Assembly: GCF_035046485.1 (NCBI RefSeq)
Contig: NC_085138.1
Coordinates: 58,447,254-58,511,253 of the forward strand
DNA from: Aedes albopictus
Lineage: Eukaryota > Arthropoda > Insecta > Diptera > Culicidae
Direction of reading: 5' to 3'
DNA: 64,000 bases
The notes under the pieces: generated by a model
What the model was told of the DNA's origin: nothing
Database searches by the model: none
What the model saw: only the letters and a program-made list of their open reading frames with translations
In this document: one piece after another, positions 53,709 to 63,900 of the stretch
How the letters are laid out: each line of letters opens with the position of its first letter
How positions within the stretch are numbered: the first letter of the stretch is position 1
Position numbers and translations under genes: made by a program

Positions 53709-54498
53709 CTGAGCTTATAAGTCACCTATGATGATCTTGACGTCGTGGCTTGGGCAGCGATCGCACTCGCGTTCGGGCTGCGCGTAAAATACGTCTTTGT
53801 CATCATCAGTGCTTCCAGAGTGAGGGCTGTGCACGTTTATTATGCTGAAGTTGAAAAATCGGCCCATGATCATCAACCTGCACATTCTTTCGTCGATCGG
53901 CCACCAACCAATCAGGCACCTCTGCATGTCGCCCATCACGATAAAAGCTGTTCCCAGCTTACGTATGTTGCTGCAACTCTGCTGGATGGTATGATTACCT
54001 CTAAACGTTTCGCACTGCTTCCTGTCCAACACACCTCCTGCAGCACTACGATTCTGAAACCGTGGTGCTACTGATATATACTGATATCGGCGAGTGTGCG
54101 AATGCTCCCGATGAAGTTGAGAGATCTGCAGTACCACGTAATGAGCTTCCAACCGCAAATCCCTTTCCGTCTCTGTGGTCATCGCCATTGGGATCGGTTC
54201 GCATTCTTCTCTTGTTGATTTTTCAGAGCTTGTCTTTTTACGGCTGGATGTCAGGGCCTGGCACCAACCCACTAGCCCAGGGAACTGTGCTTACCTTCCC
54301 GGAAGCTATACAGGTTCTGCATTGGGATTTCCTCCAACTACAGTGAAAAATAGCTAGGCTCTAGCGCCAGTCTTCACCGGGAGTGGTGATTTAAATGAGC
54401 GCTCAGGAGATAATATTTCACCTGAGCTTCCATCCACACTCCCAATCCCTCAGAAATAATGCAGTTTATGGACATGTCCTGATTGTAAAGTTAAAGTT

Positions 54499-54673
54499 TT
54501 TTTTATCTGTATTAATGAGATTTTTAGCCCTTGGCTAGTTCATCTCGGGACCCACGTTTTACTTCCCTTCCGAAGGAAGAACTCACATTTTGCGAGTTTG
54601 TCGGCAGTGGGATTCGATCCCAGGTCCTCGGTGTGATAGTCAAGTATTCTAACCATCACACCAGGTTCGCTCC
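54499..54673 (-). mobile_element. tRNA-derived SINE, second copy of the 44498 family
   Basis: The complement reads GGAGCGAACCTGGTGTGATG, with A-box TGGTGTGATGGTTAG, B-box GGGATCGAATCCC and the same 3' block; a T-rich tail begins at 54499. Flanks AAAGTTAAAGTT (54487-54498) and AAAGTCAAAGTT (54677-54688) are a 12-bp duplication with one mismatch. Confidence 0.9.
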
Positions 54674-54689
54674 GCAAAAGTCAAAGTTA

Positions 54690-56306
54690 TATTTTCAGCA
54701 CTGCCTATACAAAATACCGGTAGGAAGCCCTTTAAGAATCCCAAGAGAAATGCCTGAATGAATTCTGATCAAGGTTAAAGTGAGTGGCCGCCCAGGATGA
54801 AGGCCTTTCACGTTAACTTTATGTACCTTCATGGATGCTCAGAAATTCTGAGTCAGAATACACGAGTGAGTGAGTATTCTTTCTGACGTTGTGGAGTTGT
54901 AGGATCAATCATACTCTTTCAACTGCTCTGGCTGTCAAATGTAGATTGTCAACGGTTTAATTAATTGACGCACAACAGTTTCGTAGGATGTCCTATTTTA
55001 CTATCATTAGAATTACTAGAATGACGTCGTTCACACATCACGCGGAGGCGACAAATCATAAATCATGTCGGAGCTGTACGTTTGCCCTACAGTTCGTACG
55101 AATTATAATAGATGAGCCAAAAACACTTGAGTCTCCAACGTTAACCTAAAAAAAGCCGCAAATGACGTACAATCTTAGTGCAAGGCATACTCCATTCATA
55201 AATTTAGCCATTGCATTGCATATCTATTAATTAATGGGACAACAAAAATCCATCAACCGTCGTCGCGACGGAGAGCTGCGTTGCGTGACGCAAAATAGTG
55301 CTCTTGGAAGTCGCGATTCTGACGTGAGCCATCATCCTCACAGATGAAAATTTCGTGCACCATTGCATTGAATGCACCATCCGTTGCAAGCAACGGAGCA
55401 CAGAACATCACGTTTTCATTTCAGCTCCGGCGAAGCTCTCTTGCGCTAATAACATACCTCTTAACCCGCATGCACTTTCCGCTCAGTCACGCCACGGCGA
55501 AATGCAAGATCACGAACTTGCACACACTTCCGAATTCTTGTGCAGAATTTGCCATGTGACACCTCTGCTGTGGGAAAAGTCGAGCGCATGTGAGTGGGGT
55601 GGCTGACCTCTCTACTAACTCTCTACCGTTGGCGTTGATGGTTGCTTGCTCATTGCTGCACTCAGTCGCAAACCTTCTTGAGACGATTCGCGTACAGACT
55701 CTGCGAGCTGGTATTTTTCCGTCTTACTGCTCGCCACCAACGCCAACTTGTAGGGTGCACTGGGGCAAAATTTCTAGTAGTCACGTCCAGCGCTCGCAAA
55801 ATCGCCATACTTTTCGTAAAATACTCGTTTTTTTGTACTAACAATTGTTGCGAATAACACTTTCGCAGGGTTGTTGTTCTGCATCGACATAAAGCCTGTA
55901 TCCGCAATAATCGAGACACAGAAGTACGACTGTAACTCTGTAATGAATCGGTAAAATTGGCCAAATAATTGACTGAGAACTCTTTGGTGTATGTTTATCA
56001 TTTGTGTAAAATTTCATAAAAATCGATGCATTACTTTTAAATCTGGATGAAAAACAAACAGACGTGGTTTAAAGGATTTTGTACAATCATGACCAATTTT
56101 CATTCGCATAATAGATGGCTCTTTTACGCTACATCTTAAATTTCTGTGATAATAATTATGAAACTTCGTTAGCTATTATGATACTTACAGAGACACTTTC
56201 TTGCAAAATTTCATCAACTTTGATCAATTGGTTCGAAAGCTACTGGTGTTGATAGGGGTGAGTGTTAGTGATTTTTTTTTCGTGTTTTTCATGTGCGATG
56301 TTTGCC
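54690..56306. other. No gene identified
   Basis: 55250-55620 is moderately GC-rich with CGTCGTCGCGACGG and several overlapping 71-83-residue frames; none has a recognisable domain. A phrase TGCACTGGGGCAAAATT near 55756 resembles the termini of 12670-13556 but stands alone. Confidence 0.4.
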
Positions 56307-56308
56307 TA

Positions 56309-58003
56309 CCCGAATAAAAAATACAATAGAAAAACCGAATGTTGTATTGTAACAGTACTATTTAGAATCATATTGTTACAATAAACGACACTGTAAAAAT
56401 AAAAAAAATACAAAAACAATAAGATGTAATGTAGACACCCATACAGTGAATTGTAAATAAGATTTTTACAATATACTATACGGGTTGTTAAGTATCGTAA
56501 CAATATAAAAAAAAATTCTCCAAATATATTTTTTTACAAAACCATACATTTTATTGTAAATGAATTGTTCGAAATACTGATACGTGAGCTTTAATATACC
56601 ATACATTGTATGGTACACGTATGGTTTCAAACAATAAAATGTACCGTAAATATATAGTTTTTAATTGTAATCTCACTACTGGTTATAAATTTAATCATGG
56701 TTTTGGAATGGTTCTCTTTTGTTATGTTGTACTGTTTTACATTAGATAAACCATATACATAAGTGACCCGATTTTCTCAGCCCCTTTTCGGAAGACATGT
56801 TTTCCTCTCTGCAAAAACTTAAACAGTTTTTTAAACTTTTTATCCCTGTATGTTCTGCAGCTTAGTTTTAGGTTGATGATAAACAATAATAAACTAATTA
56901 AAATTTGACTGTAAGATAATGAGAGCAAAAAGTTGGTCGCAAAATGGGGCTGACAAAATCGGGTCCTTACTGTAATGTTATATTATCTCGTCATGTTCCT
57001 TCGATAATGGCAGTTCTAGCCAAACTAACGTAAACTCGTCTAAGTCTGAGTAGCCTCTGATTACATTAACAGTTGAAGCTTAGGCTCCCATGTCCCACCA
57101 GCCAGATAACTGGGTTTTGCAAACTAAGCATTATTTGTGGCAACACTTTGAGCGGCATGATGGAACTATGCCTAGCGCGCTAAGTGTTATTAGACCACTA
57201 ATGTAGTTGCATGAAGTGGGTGACGAGGTACATAAGTATCATTACAGCGTGCTTAACCGTTATTGCAATATTGAGGCTCCAGTTTGACTGAACTATGAAA
57301 TATGTACATAACAACTCATGAGAAAACTGTCAAGTTCGATTCAACTATGAGTTAGGTTAAAAAGCGAAAACGAACTTATATCAGAAGTCGTTTCAGTGTC
57401 CAGTCCAGTCCTTATGTTAAAAATGTCAAAGATAAATCGCATTTAATTCGGTTGTTGTACAAGGCAATTTCACATGAGAGAAGAGGAGAAAGAATAGTGT
57501 TCAACTCATCCACTGATTTACGGTAATCTGGCCTGCGTCTTTCCGGGTTGACCTACATTCGTATTCCTCTCATCGCACTCTACATACCTAGCCCACCATA
57601 TCTCTTGGATATGCAGTCCTTAGGACACCTGGTTTATCACTTTATTTAAACATTTTATTGACTTTGAATAGATGTTTCAACTTATTCACTTTATTCTCTT
57701 TCATTTCCTTTGCAATAAAAAAGTCACGAGCATCAACAAAACAAAGCACGGAAAAAATCATAAACTAAAATAAATAATTCAAAATGCACGGAAAAAGATT
57801 GTTTCGGAATTGTGAATGGTTCAAACGTAAGAAAAACAGTATAATATATTGTTACATAAAGATCGGATGTAAATGTATAGTAGCTACTAATGTGCAAAGC
57901 TTTTAGCGAACCATTCCATTACAATACACTATATTGTAGCTGGTACACTGTATGGTACAGGAATGGTTTTCACCAAATACCCTATGGTTAGTTTTTATCC
58001 GGG
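56309..58003. mobile_element. 1.7-kb TA-flanked TIR element (CCCGRATAAAAA ends)
   Basis: Left CCCGAATAAAAAATAC and right GTTTTTATCCGGG are inverted, with TA at 56307-56308 and 58004-58005. Near both ends are palindromic phrases built on ACCATACATTGTATGGT and ACACTGTATGGTACAGG. The interior has no frame over 65 residues. It contains a smaller TA element at 56762-56967. Confidence 0.7.
56762..56967. mobile_element. 206-bp TA-flanked MITE (GACCCGATTTTSTCAGCCCC ends)
   Basis: Left AGTGACCCGATTTTCTCAGC and right GCTGACAAAATCGGGTCCT are inverted over ~25 bp. TA at 56760-56761 and 56968-56969. No coding capacity. Confidence 0.82.
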
Positions 58004-58005
58004 TA

Positions 58006-58220
58006 TTCATACCTTTTGATTTTCTTTGCCAATTTTCATGAAATTTTCACATAATGTAGTTGATTAAGTGTATATTACTCCTGCAAAATTTGATGATTAT
58101 TGGGATAGTACTTTCAATAGTACAATCGAAAGTCGGGATGAACCTGCCTACGGCAGAAAATCCCTAAATAAAAAAGAAAAAAAAAGTACAATCGAAACAA
58201 TAAAAGGTGCTGACTAATTA
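58006..58220. other. No gene seen
   Basis: AT-rich. AAAAAAGAAAAAAAAAG near 58171-58187. Confidence 0.4.
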
Positions 58221-58440
58221 TAATTTTGTTTGCTGGTATTCAGCAATTTTTGCTGATTTTTTTTGTGCTGATTGCATTCAGCAATACGAGTTTACTGAAT
58301 ATCAGCAATTATTTTTCAACTTGCTGAACCTTTCAGCAATTTTGGCAGCTGATCAGCAACGTTTTGCTGATATTCAGCAAAAATGTTGCTGATAATCAGC
58401 AATTTATTTTGCTGATTTTTTTTGTGCTGGAAGCATTTCA
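58221..58440. repeat. Cluster of TTCAGCAA/TTGCTGA palindromic motifs
   Basis: At least ten TCAGCAA or TTGCTGA motifs in both orientations, with TTTTTTGTGCTG twice (58259-58272, 58418-58429). Same motif vocabulary as the subterminal zones of 52883-53610, so probably a remnant of that family, though CACACC ends are not seen. Confidence 0.75.
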
Positions 58441-58854
58441 AAAAATTTGGTTTGTACTGTCTGAGAGACTAAAATCACGTTCAGTCTCAATACATGTTTC
58501 GACTATAAAATTATTGATAGTGCATCGATTTTTTTTTTTTTTTGAAATTTTGCCTATGCAACAAATGTTGATTGAGAGGTTTGTGTTCAAAATTTCAGCC
58601 ATTTTCTTTGCCAAATTCAAAAGTTAGTTATCGATTTTTATCCAACTGGAGAAACTTTAACAGTGATCGTTCAGCTTCCCAGCAGGCAACATTGCTGCAC
58701 GTGCACATGGCGCCAAAGATAGCACATGGCTACTATGTTTCAAGGCAACTTGCAGTACTTGCAGTATTGCCCATCGAATAGTGTAATCATCATGATCAAA
58801 CATTTTCATTCTGGAGAAAAATCAATAACTAATTAATGAGGCGTCCGATTTGAA
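58441..58854. other. No gene seen
   Basis: T-rich tract near 58530 and a 69-residue plus frame without features. Confidence 0.35.
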
Positions 58855-59070
58855 TGTGGTCTTCGGCAAAGTTGTAGCTGATAGAGTAGCCTAGAAGTAC
58901 CAAGGGTCAACTAACACTCTAGGGCATTTGGGGAAATGCTACGGTTAATTGTATGAAAAACGTCCCTTTCCCATAGTAATTCCCATACAAACTTTGAAGG
59001 GCTTGTGCACTCTCAATTTTCAACCAATTCAGCTCAAGTTTTGGGAGAAGGCTTAGAATCCGGTTACGAA
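58855..59070. repeat. Interspersed repeat with GGTCTTCGGCAAAGTTGTAG
   Basis: Shares the TCTTCGGCAAAGTTGT phrase with the foldback elements at 1-1151 and 28375-31135, but has no inverted partner nearby. Recognised as a common mosquito repeat type; family unnamed. Confidence 0.5.
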
Positions 59071-61131
59071 TCGAATAAGCGGTGTGGAGCAAAAATGATT
59101 TTTTGAACCACGCTAGAACATATTCAATAAATTCAATAAAACATTGTCCATCAATTTATTGAAAGATTTTCTGATTCTTCAATAATGCCGCTTCAACTAT
59201 TTAGATTTTTAGAATATTGATACAATTTATAGAATATAGAATATGATTGAACATTTACCCCATCACACTCTTTTCTTTTCTTGGGAAACTCCGTGAAAAT
59301 GACTTTCCGTATGAAGACGACATGCACGACAAATGGACGGCAACTACATTGCTTCAGGGTGGAAACGTGGTTAGGTAGTCCTGTTTGCGGTTGTTCGCCT
59401 TGGGCACGTTCACGGACCATCGTCAGTGTCGGCGCTCCACCGCACCGCAGCGACGCGTCGTCGTTCCACGGCGCGGCGTACATACACTCACCACAACAGC
59501 ACAAATAACAGCATTCTCGGGTGGACCCTCTGCCACTTACTTGCCCCCAACAACTTTGGGGCGGACTGGGTTGAAGAATATTTGCTCTGAATGCATAAAG
59601 GACACTAAAAGTTGGAATGCTCCTGGAAAGTGACATTCCTCGCAGTGTGGTTCCCGTTCCGTTCGGAATGTGGAAAACTCTCCGGGATAAAATGTGTGTA
59701 TCTTACGTGACTGTGCTTGCTTCTGACACCGGAACAGGAAAATCTCACTGCCTGAAGAAGTTTTCGCCTTTTCAGTGAGTTCGTGTATGCAGATAATGTA
59801 GCACTTGCTGTTGCGGTCGACTAGTTATTGTTACAAACCGACTTAGTTTCAGCCATTGAAGCTTTTTATTCTACATTTTTTAATGCTTATTAACGAAAAT
59901 TTATGCTAAGCGATAATTGAAAATAATTGATAGCCAACCATCAATATTTCAATCTAACCGTAATCGGTTTTTGTTCTTCCTCACATTATTCAATTCTCGT
60001 TCAGCAAATCCCATAAAACATCGAGATAAAAAACTCTTTAAATTACGACTGAACATCCAATTACTCTTTCCATCCCGCTGCGACAATATCGTCCACAATT
60101 TCCGCGAAAAATCCCTCAACGACAATCATTTAGTTGCTGGCTACCCCACCGATACTCTTCAGTCTACAGCAGCGCTTATTATGAACTCCATAAAATGCAT
60201 CTCTCACATCAATGTCGACAGGACACACATCCATCCATATCGCACAACCACGAACCGTTAGTCCCACTACGATGATGATATTGCTGCAGGGGTAATGGGG
60301 TGTAAAATGCCGGTTTTCACACTTACATCTTTTTCAATGATGAATGATGGTCTACAGTGTAATTATTTTCAAAATTATAGATTAGCATGGGCATCAACAA
60401 CCACGTGTCTCCATTTTTTTCTCAATCTACTGGAAACACGTGGTTAATAACAAAATCGTCTGAATCCAATACGAGCAAGCAAGATAAACCGGAAATGATC
60501 AATTTGCATTAGAATACTTATAGTTTCTCTAGGAGCGACTGGCAAGCTCCCAGAAAGATTTCTTATGTAAATATGTCTTGACTTCGTTCAATAGTAATTA
60601 TGATCAGGGAGGGACCCTTGATTCAAGGAATTTTTCTAAATGTTTTCTTATTTTTTGGAACATTTCACCCTCATTAGTGAGTTTTAGTCCATGTTCCCCC
60701 GTACCCGCTACATAGTGGAATATTCTATCAATCACAGCGCACAACATCGCTCTGATGCAGTGTGCAGCGAAATCGTCGCGTCGTCGTCGTTTGGGAGCGT
60801 GCGAACATGATTTCGGACGGATCCGTTTTGCGCCAACATGAGGCCGCCATACGATACGGTATGAATATGGTGATGATGAATACAACGCGACGACGATGGC
60901 GACGCTGACGGTGTGATGATCGCGATAGAGAGCTCAAGATGACAACGTTATGATAAGAACAGTTTTTTGAGATGTACACAGTTTTTTCGCATTTGGTTTA
61001 CACGTGGAAATCTCTACCATCAATAATGAGGAGTGTACGTGTATGTACGCTTTGAGTATCTCACTGAATGCGTTTAGCGATGACATATAAAGAGCATGAC
61101 AACTGTAATGAAAAATGGGTTTCGCTTATAA
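59071..61131. other. No confirmed gene; CpG-rich island at 59395-59480
   Basis: 59395-59480 is unusually CpG-dense (GCAGCGACGCGTCGTCG, GGCGCGGCG) for this AT-rich window. A 147-residue minus frame (59193-59636) with many Cys covers it, with no recognised domain. 60770-60910 is also CGTCG-rich. No promoter is claimed. Confidence 0.35.
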
Positions 61132-62035
61132 GTTCTATTCTATTCTATTCTATTCTAGTCTATTCTATTCTATTCTATTCTATTCTATTCTATTCTATTC
61201 TATTCTATTATATTCTATTCTATTCTATTCTATTCTATTCTATTCTATTCTATTCTATTCTATTCTATTATATTCTATTATATTCTATTCTATTCTATTC
61301 TATTCTATTCTATTCTATTCTATTCTATTCTATTCTATTCTATTCTATTCTATTCTATTCTATTCTATTCTATTCTATTCTATTCTATTCTATTCTATTC
61401 TATTCTATTCTATTCTATTCTATTCTATTCTATTCTATTCTATTCTATTCTATTCTATTCTATTCTATTCTATTCTATTCTATTCTATTCTATTCTATTC
61501 TATTCTATTCTATTCTATTCTATTCTATTCTATTCTATTCTATTCTATTCTATTCTATTCTATTCTATTCTATTCTATTCTATTCTATTCTATTCTATTC
61601 TATTCTATTCTATTCTATTCTATTCTATTCTATTCTATTCTATTCTATTCTATTCTATTCTATTCTATTCTATTCTATTCTATTCTATTCTATTCTATTC
61701 TATTCTATTCTATTCTATTCTATTCTATTCTATTCTATTCTATTCTATTCTATTCTATTCTATTCTATTCTATTCTATTCTATTCTATTCTATTCTATTC
61801 TATTCTATTCTATTCTATTCTATTCTATTCTATTCTATTCTATTCTATTCTATTCTATTCTATTCTATTCTATTCTATTCTATTCTATTCTATTCTATTC
61901 TATTCTATTCTATTCTATTCTATTTTATTCTATTCTATTCTATTCTATTCTATTCTATTCTATTCTATTCTATTCTATTCTATTCTATTCTATTCTATTC
62001 TATTCTATTCTATTCTATTCTATTCTATTCTATTC
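61132..62035. repeat. (TATTC)n microsatellite, about 180 copies
   Basis: Nearly perfect. Exceptions: TAGTC once at ~61156, TATTA at ~61206, 61266 and 61276, and TTTTATTC at ~61921. Two 5-residue-periodic frames of 317-326 codons are artefacts. Confidence 0.98.
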
Positions 62036-62786
62036 TGGTCTATTCTAGTCTATTCTAGTCTATTCTAGTCTATTCTATTCTAGTCTATTTTGGTCTATTC
62101 TAGTCTATTCTAGTCTATTCTAGTCTATTCTAGTCTATTCTAGTCTATTCTAGTCTATTCTAGTCTATTCTAGTCTATTCTAGTCTATTCTAGTCTATTC
62201 TAGTCTATTCTAGTCTATTCTAGTCTATTCTAGTCTATTCTAGTCTATTCTAGTCTATTCTAGTCTATTCTAGTCTATTCTAGTCTATTCTAGTCTATTC
62301 TAGTCTATTCTAGTCTATTCTAGTCTATTCTAGTCTATTCTAGTCTATTCTAGTCTATTCTAGTCTATTCTAGTCTATTCTAGTCTATTCTAGTCTATTC
62401 TAGTCTATTCTAGTCTATTCTAGTCTATTCTAGTCTATTCTAGTCTATTCTAGTCTATTCTAGTCTATTCTAGTCTATTCTAGTCTATTCTAGTCTATTC
62501 TAGTCTATTCTAGTCTATTCTAGTCTATTCTAGTCTATTCTAGTCTATTCTAGTCTATTCTAGTCTATTCTAGTCTATTCTAGTCTATTCTAGTCTATTC
62601 TAGTCTATTCTAGTCTATTCTAGTCTATTCTAGTCTATTCTAGTCTATTCTTGTCTATTCTAGTCTATTCTAGTCTATTCTAGTCTATTCTAGTCTATTC
62701 TAGTCTATTCTAGTCTATTCTAGTCTATTCTAGTCTATTCTAGTCTATTCTAGTCTATTCTAGTCTATTCTAGTCTATTCTAGTCT
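62036..62786. repeat. (TATTCTAGTC)n minisatellite, about 75 copies
   Basis: A 10-bp unit that equals two 5-bp units with one fixed substitution (TATTC + TAGTC). The first few units are irregular (TGGTC, TATTC), and a single TTGTC variant is at ~62650. Directly continues the preceding array. Confidence 0.98.
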
Positions 62787-63736
62787 TTTTTTTCTTCTAA
62801 ACCATAGGGGGATAATCTGCTCAACAGACACCCTAACAGAAGGTTAGGGTAGTGTAGGTCTGAGGCCGTCTTCTACAACAAAAGTAAAAGCCAGGACTAC
62901 TCTCTCCTCGTACCCACTAAACCATTCCTATGGTCGCCAAACCCTACGTCTCTCCGGAACCACCAAGAAGGTATTGCTTCAGAGAGGGGCTAGTGCACAT
63001 CGCACCCACAAGGTTAGCTGCGTAGCCTGCAGCAACGAACATCGATGACTCGCTTTGGAGAGTCCATCACGGTAGCATGCTGGCGCTTAGCCAGTTTCCC
63101 GAGTGGTCCTCGCCACTCCCTTTGTCCTCGGAAGGCGGGCAGTGTCAACCCCGCCCGCGCCCTACTGCTGAGCGGACATCAAGAACTGATGCCCACGTGT
63201 AACCCGATCTGACCTGCCCGTAAGGAAGGGTATCACTACCCTTCAGGCCCTATCAGATGCATCCGTAGGTTGCAGACAGCAGGGTCTCACCTACCCCGAC
63301 CCTTGCCGGGGACCCCTTTCCAACCGCGGGCTCAGATCCAACCCAGTAGACTGACGCCACGACAGCACTGCTACCGGGAATTCCTCTCCGCGGCCACATA
63401 ATCGCTGTAAGGGTCGATCTCGACCGCAGGGCACCGGTATGACCTACGAAGCCGACTCCGAACCCCTGGACCACCTCTTGTACTGCATCTGGACTAACCA
63501 CTCTCCGAGTCCACGCGCCACCTCCTCTGTAGCTCCCAGACGATATGGGTGATAGCCGTTGAAACGGCGTTCCAGCCAAACTCATCCCTACACATCCTCT
63601 GGACCAAGTTGTCCGGGTTTGTGTCCTCCCCGCATGTGGCAAGCATGCGGTCACGCATTGTGCGAAAACGCGGGCACACGAACAAAACGTGTTCCGCCGT
63701 TTCCTCTAAACCATTGCACACTGGGCATTCTGGACA
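62787..63736 (-). mobile_element. 5'-truncated R1-type LINE inserted in the minisatellite
   Basis: The array stops at a T-run (62786-62793, a poly(A) tail on the minus strand) and resumes at ~63737 with the same 10-bp unit. Within lies the C-terminal coding end (63494-63736) and a ~700-bp 3' untranslated region, GC-rich compared with the surroundings. The target duplication is hidden by the repetitive target. Confidence 0.88.
63494..63736 (-). pseudogene. C-terminal zinc-knuckle end of R1-type ORF2
   Basis: Minus strand: ECPECPVCNGLEETAEHVLF gives a CxxC-x8-H-x4-C knuckle (CPVC...H...C), followed by CPRFRTMRDRMLATCGED and WNAVSTAITHIVWELQRRWR. This is the usual end of R1-clade ORF2 proteins, after the RT. 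The reading begins exactly at the array junction, so everything upstream was lost by 5' truncation. The frame is open to its stop. Confidence 0.85.
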
Positions 63737-63900
63737 TTCTAGTCTATTCTTGTCTATTCTAGTCTATTCTAGTCTATTCTAGTCTGTTCTAGTATATTCT
63801 AGTCTCTAATCTATTCTAGTATATTATAGTCTATTCTAGACTATTCTCATATATTCCAGTCTGTTTTACTCTATTCTAGTCTATTCAAGTGTATTCTAGT
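63737..63900. repeat. Distal, degenerate end of the (TATTCTAGTC)n array
   Basis: Units become irregular (TAGTATATTC, TAGACTATTC, ATATATTCC), as expected at an array edge. Confidence 0.9.

Larger units (their letters stand above)
52382..54272 (-). pseudogene. Apurinic-type endonuclease region of the RTE LINE
   Basis: From 54272 the minus strand reads through SAAGGVLDRKQCETFRGNH (one frame) or VVLQEVCWTGSSAKRLEV (family frame), then GTAFIVMGDMQRCLIGWWPI, FFNFSIINVHSPHSGSTDDD and HDVKIIIGDL. IINVHSPH and IIGDL correspond to APE-type motifs around the catalytic His/Asp, and GDL breaks exactly at the MITE. Beyond the MITE: RTYRGGKIDSDHYLVMVKLR, containing the SDH motif that closes the APE domain, then LKQPDVASEYAQNLKAALPD in the linker to the RT. 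APE endonucleases nick target DNA for reverse transcription. Broken by insertion and frameshift. Confidence 0.85.
52350..54420 (-). mobile_element. 5' half of an RTE-type LINE carrying nested insertions
   Basis: Read from the right: a 5' region (~54420-54100), the endonuclease domain (54060-53709), a split by the MITE 52825-53708, then the rest of the endonuclease and the linker (52824-52382). Reverse transcriptase is absent. The frame is shifted at least once. All three RTE fragments of the window lie on the minus strand, but they are probably not one element because their residual domains overlap. Confidence 0.85.

Noticed and set aside
54062..54346. 94-codon plus frame with a hydrophobic stretch
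   Set aside because: Antisense to the RTE 5' region.
8362..58440. CRISPR-like array (regular short repeats)
   Set aside because: Repeats here are contiguous tandem units without unique spacers, and the DNA is eukaryotic.
61068..62068. Frames of 317 and 326 codons, (ILFYS)n
   Set aside because: Translation of the TATTC microsatellite.
63253..63654. 133-codon minus frame
   Set aside because: Lies in the 3' untranslated part and out of frame with the R1-type coding end.
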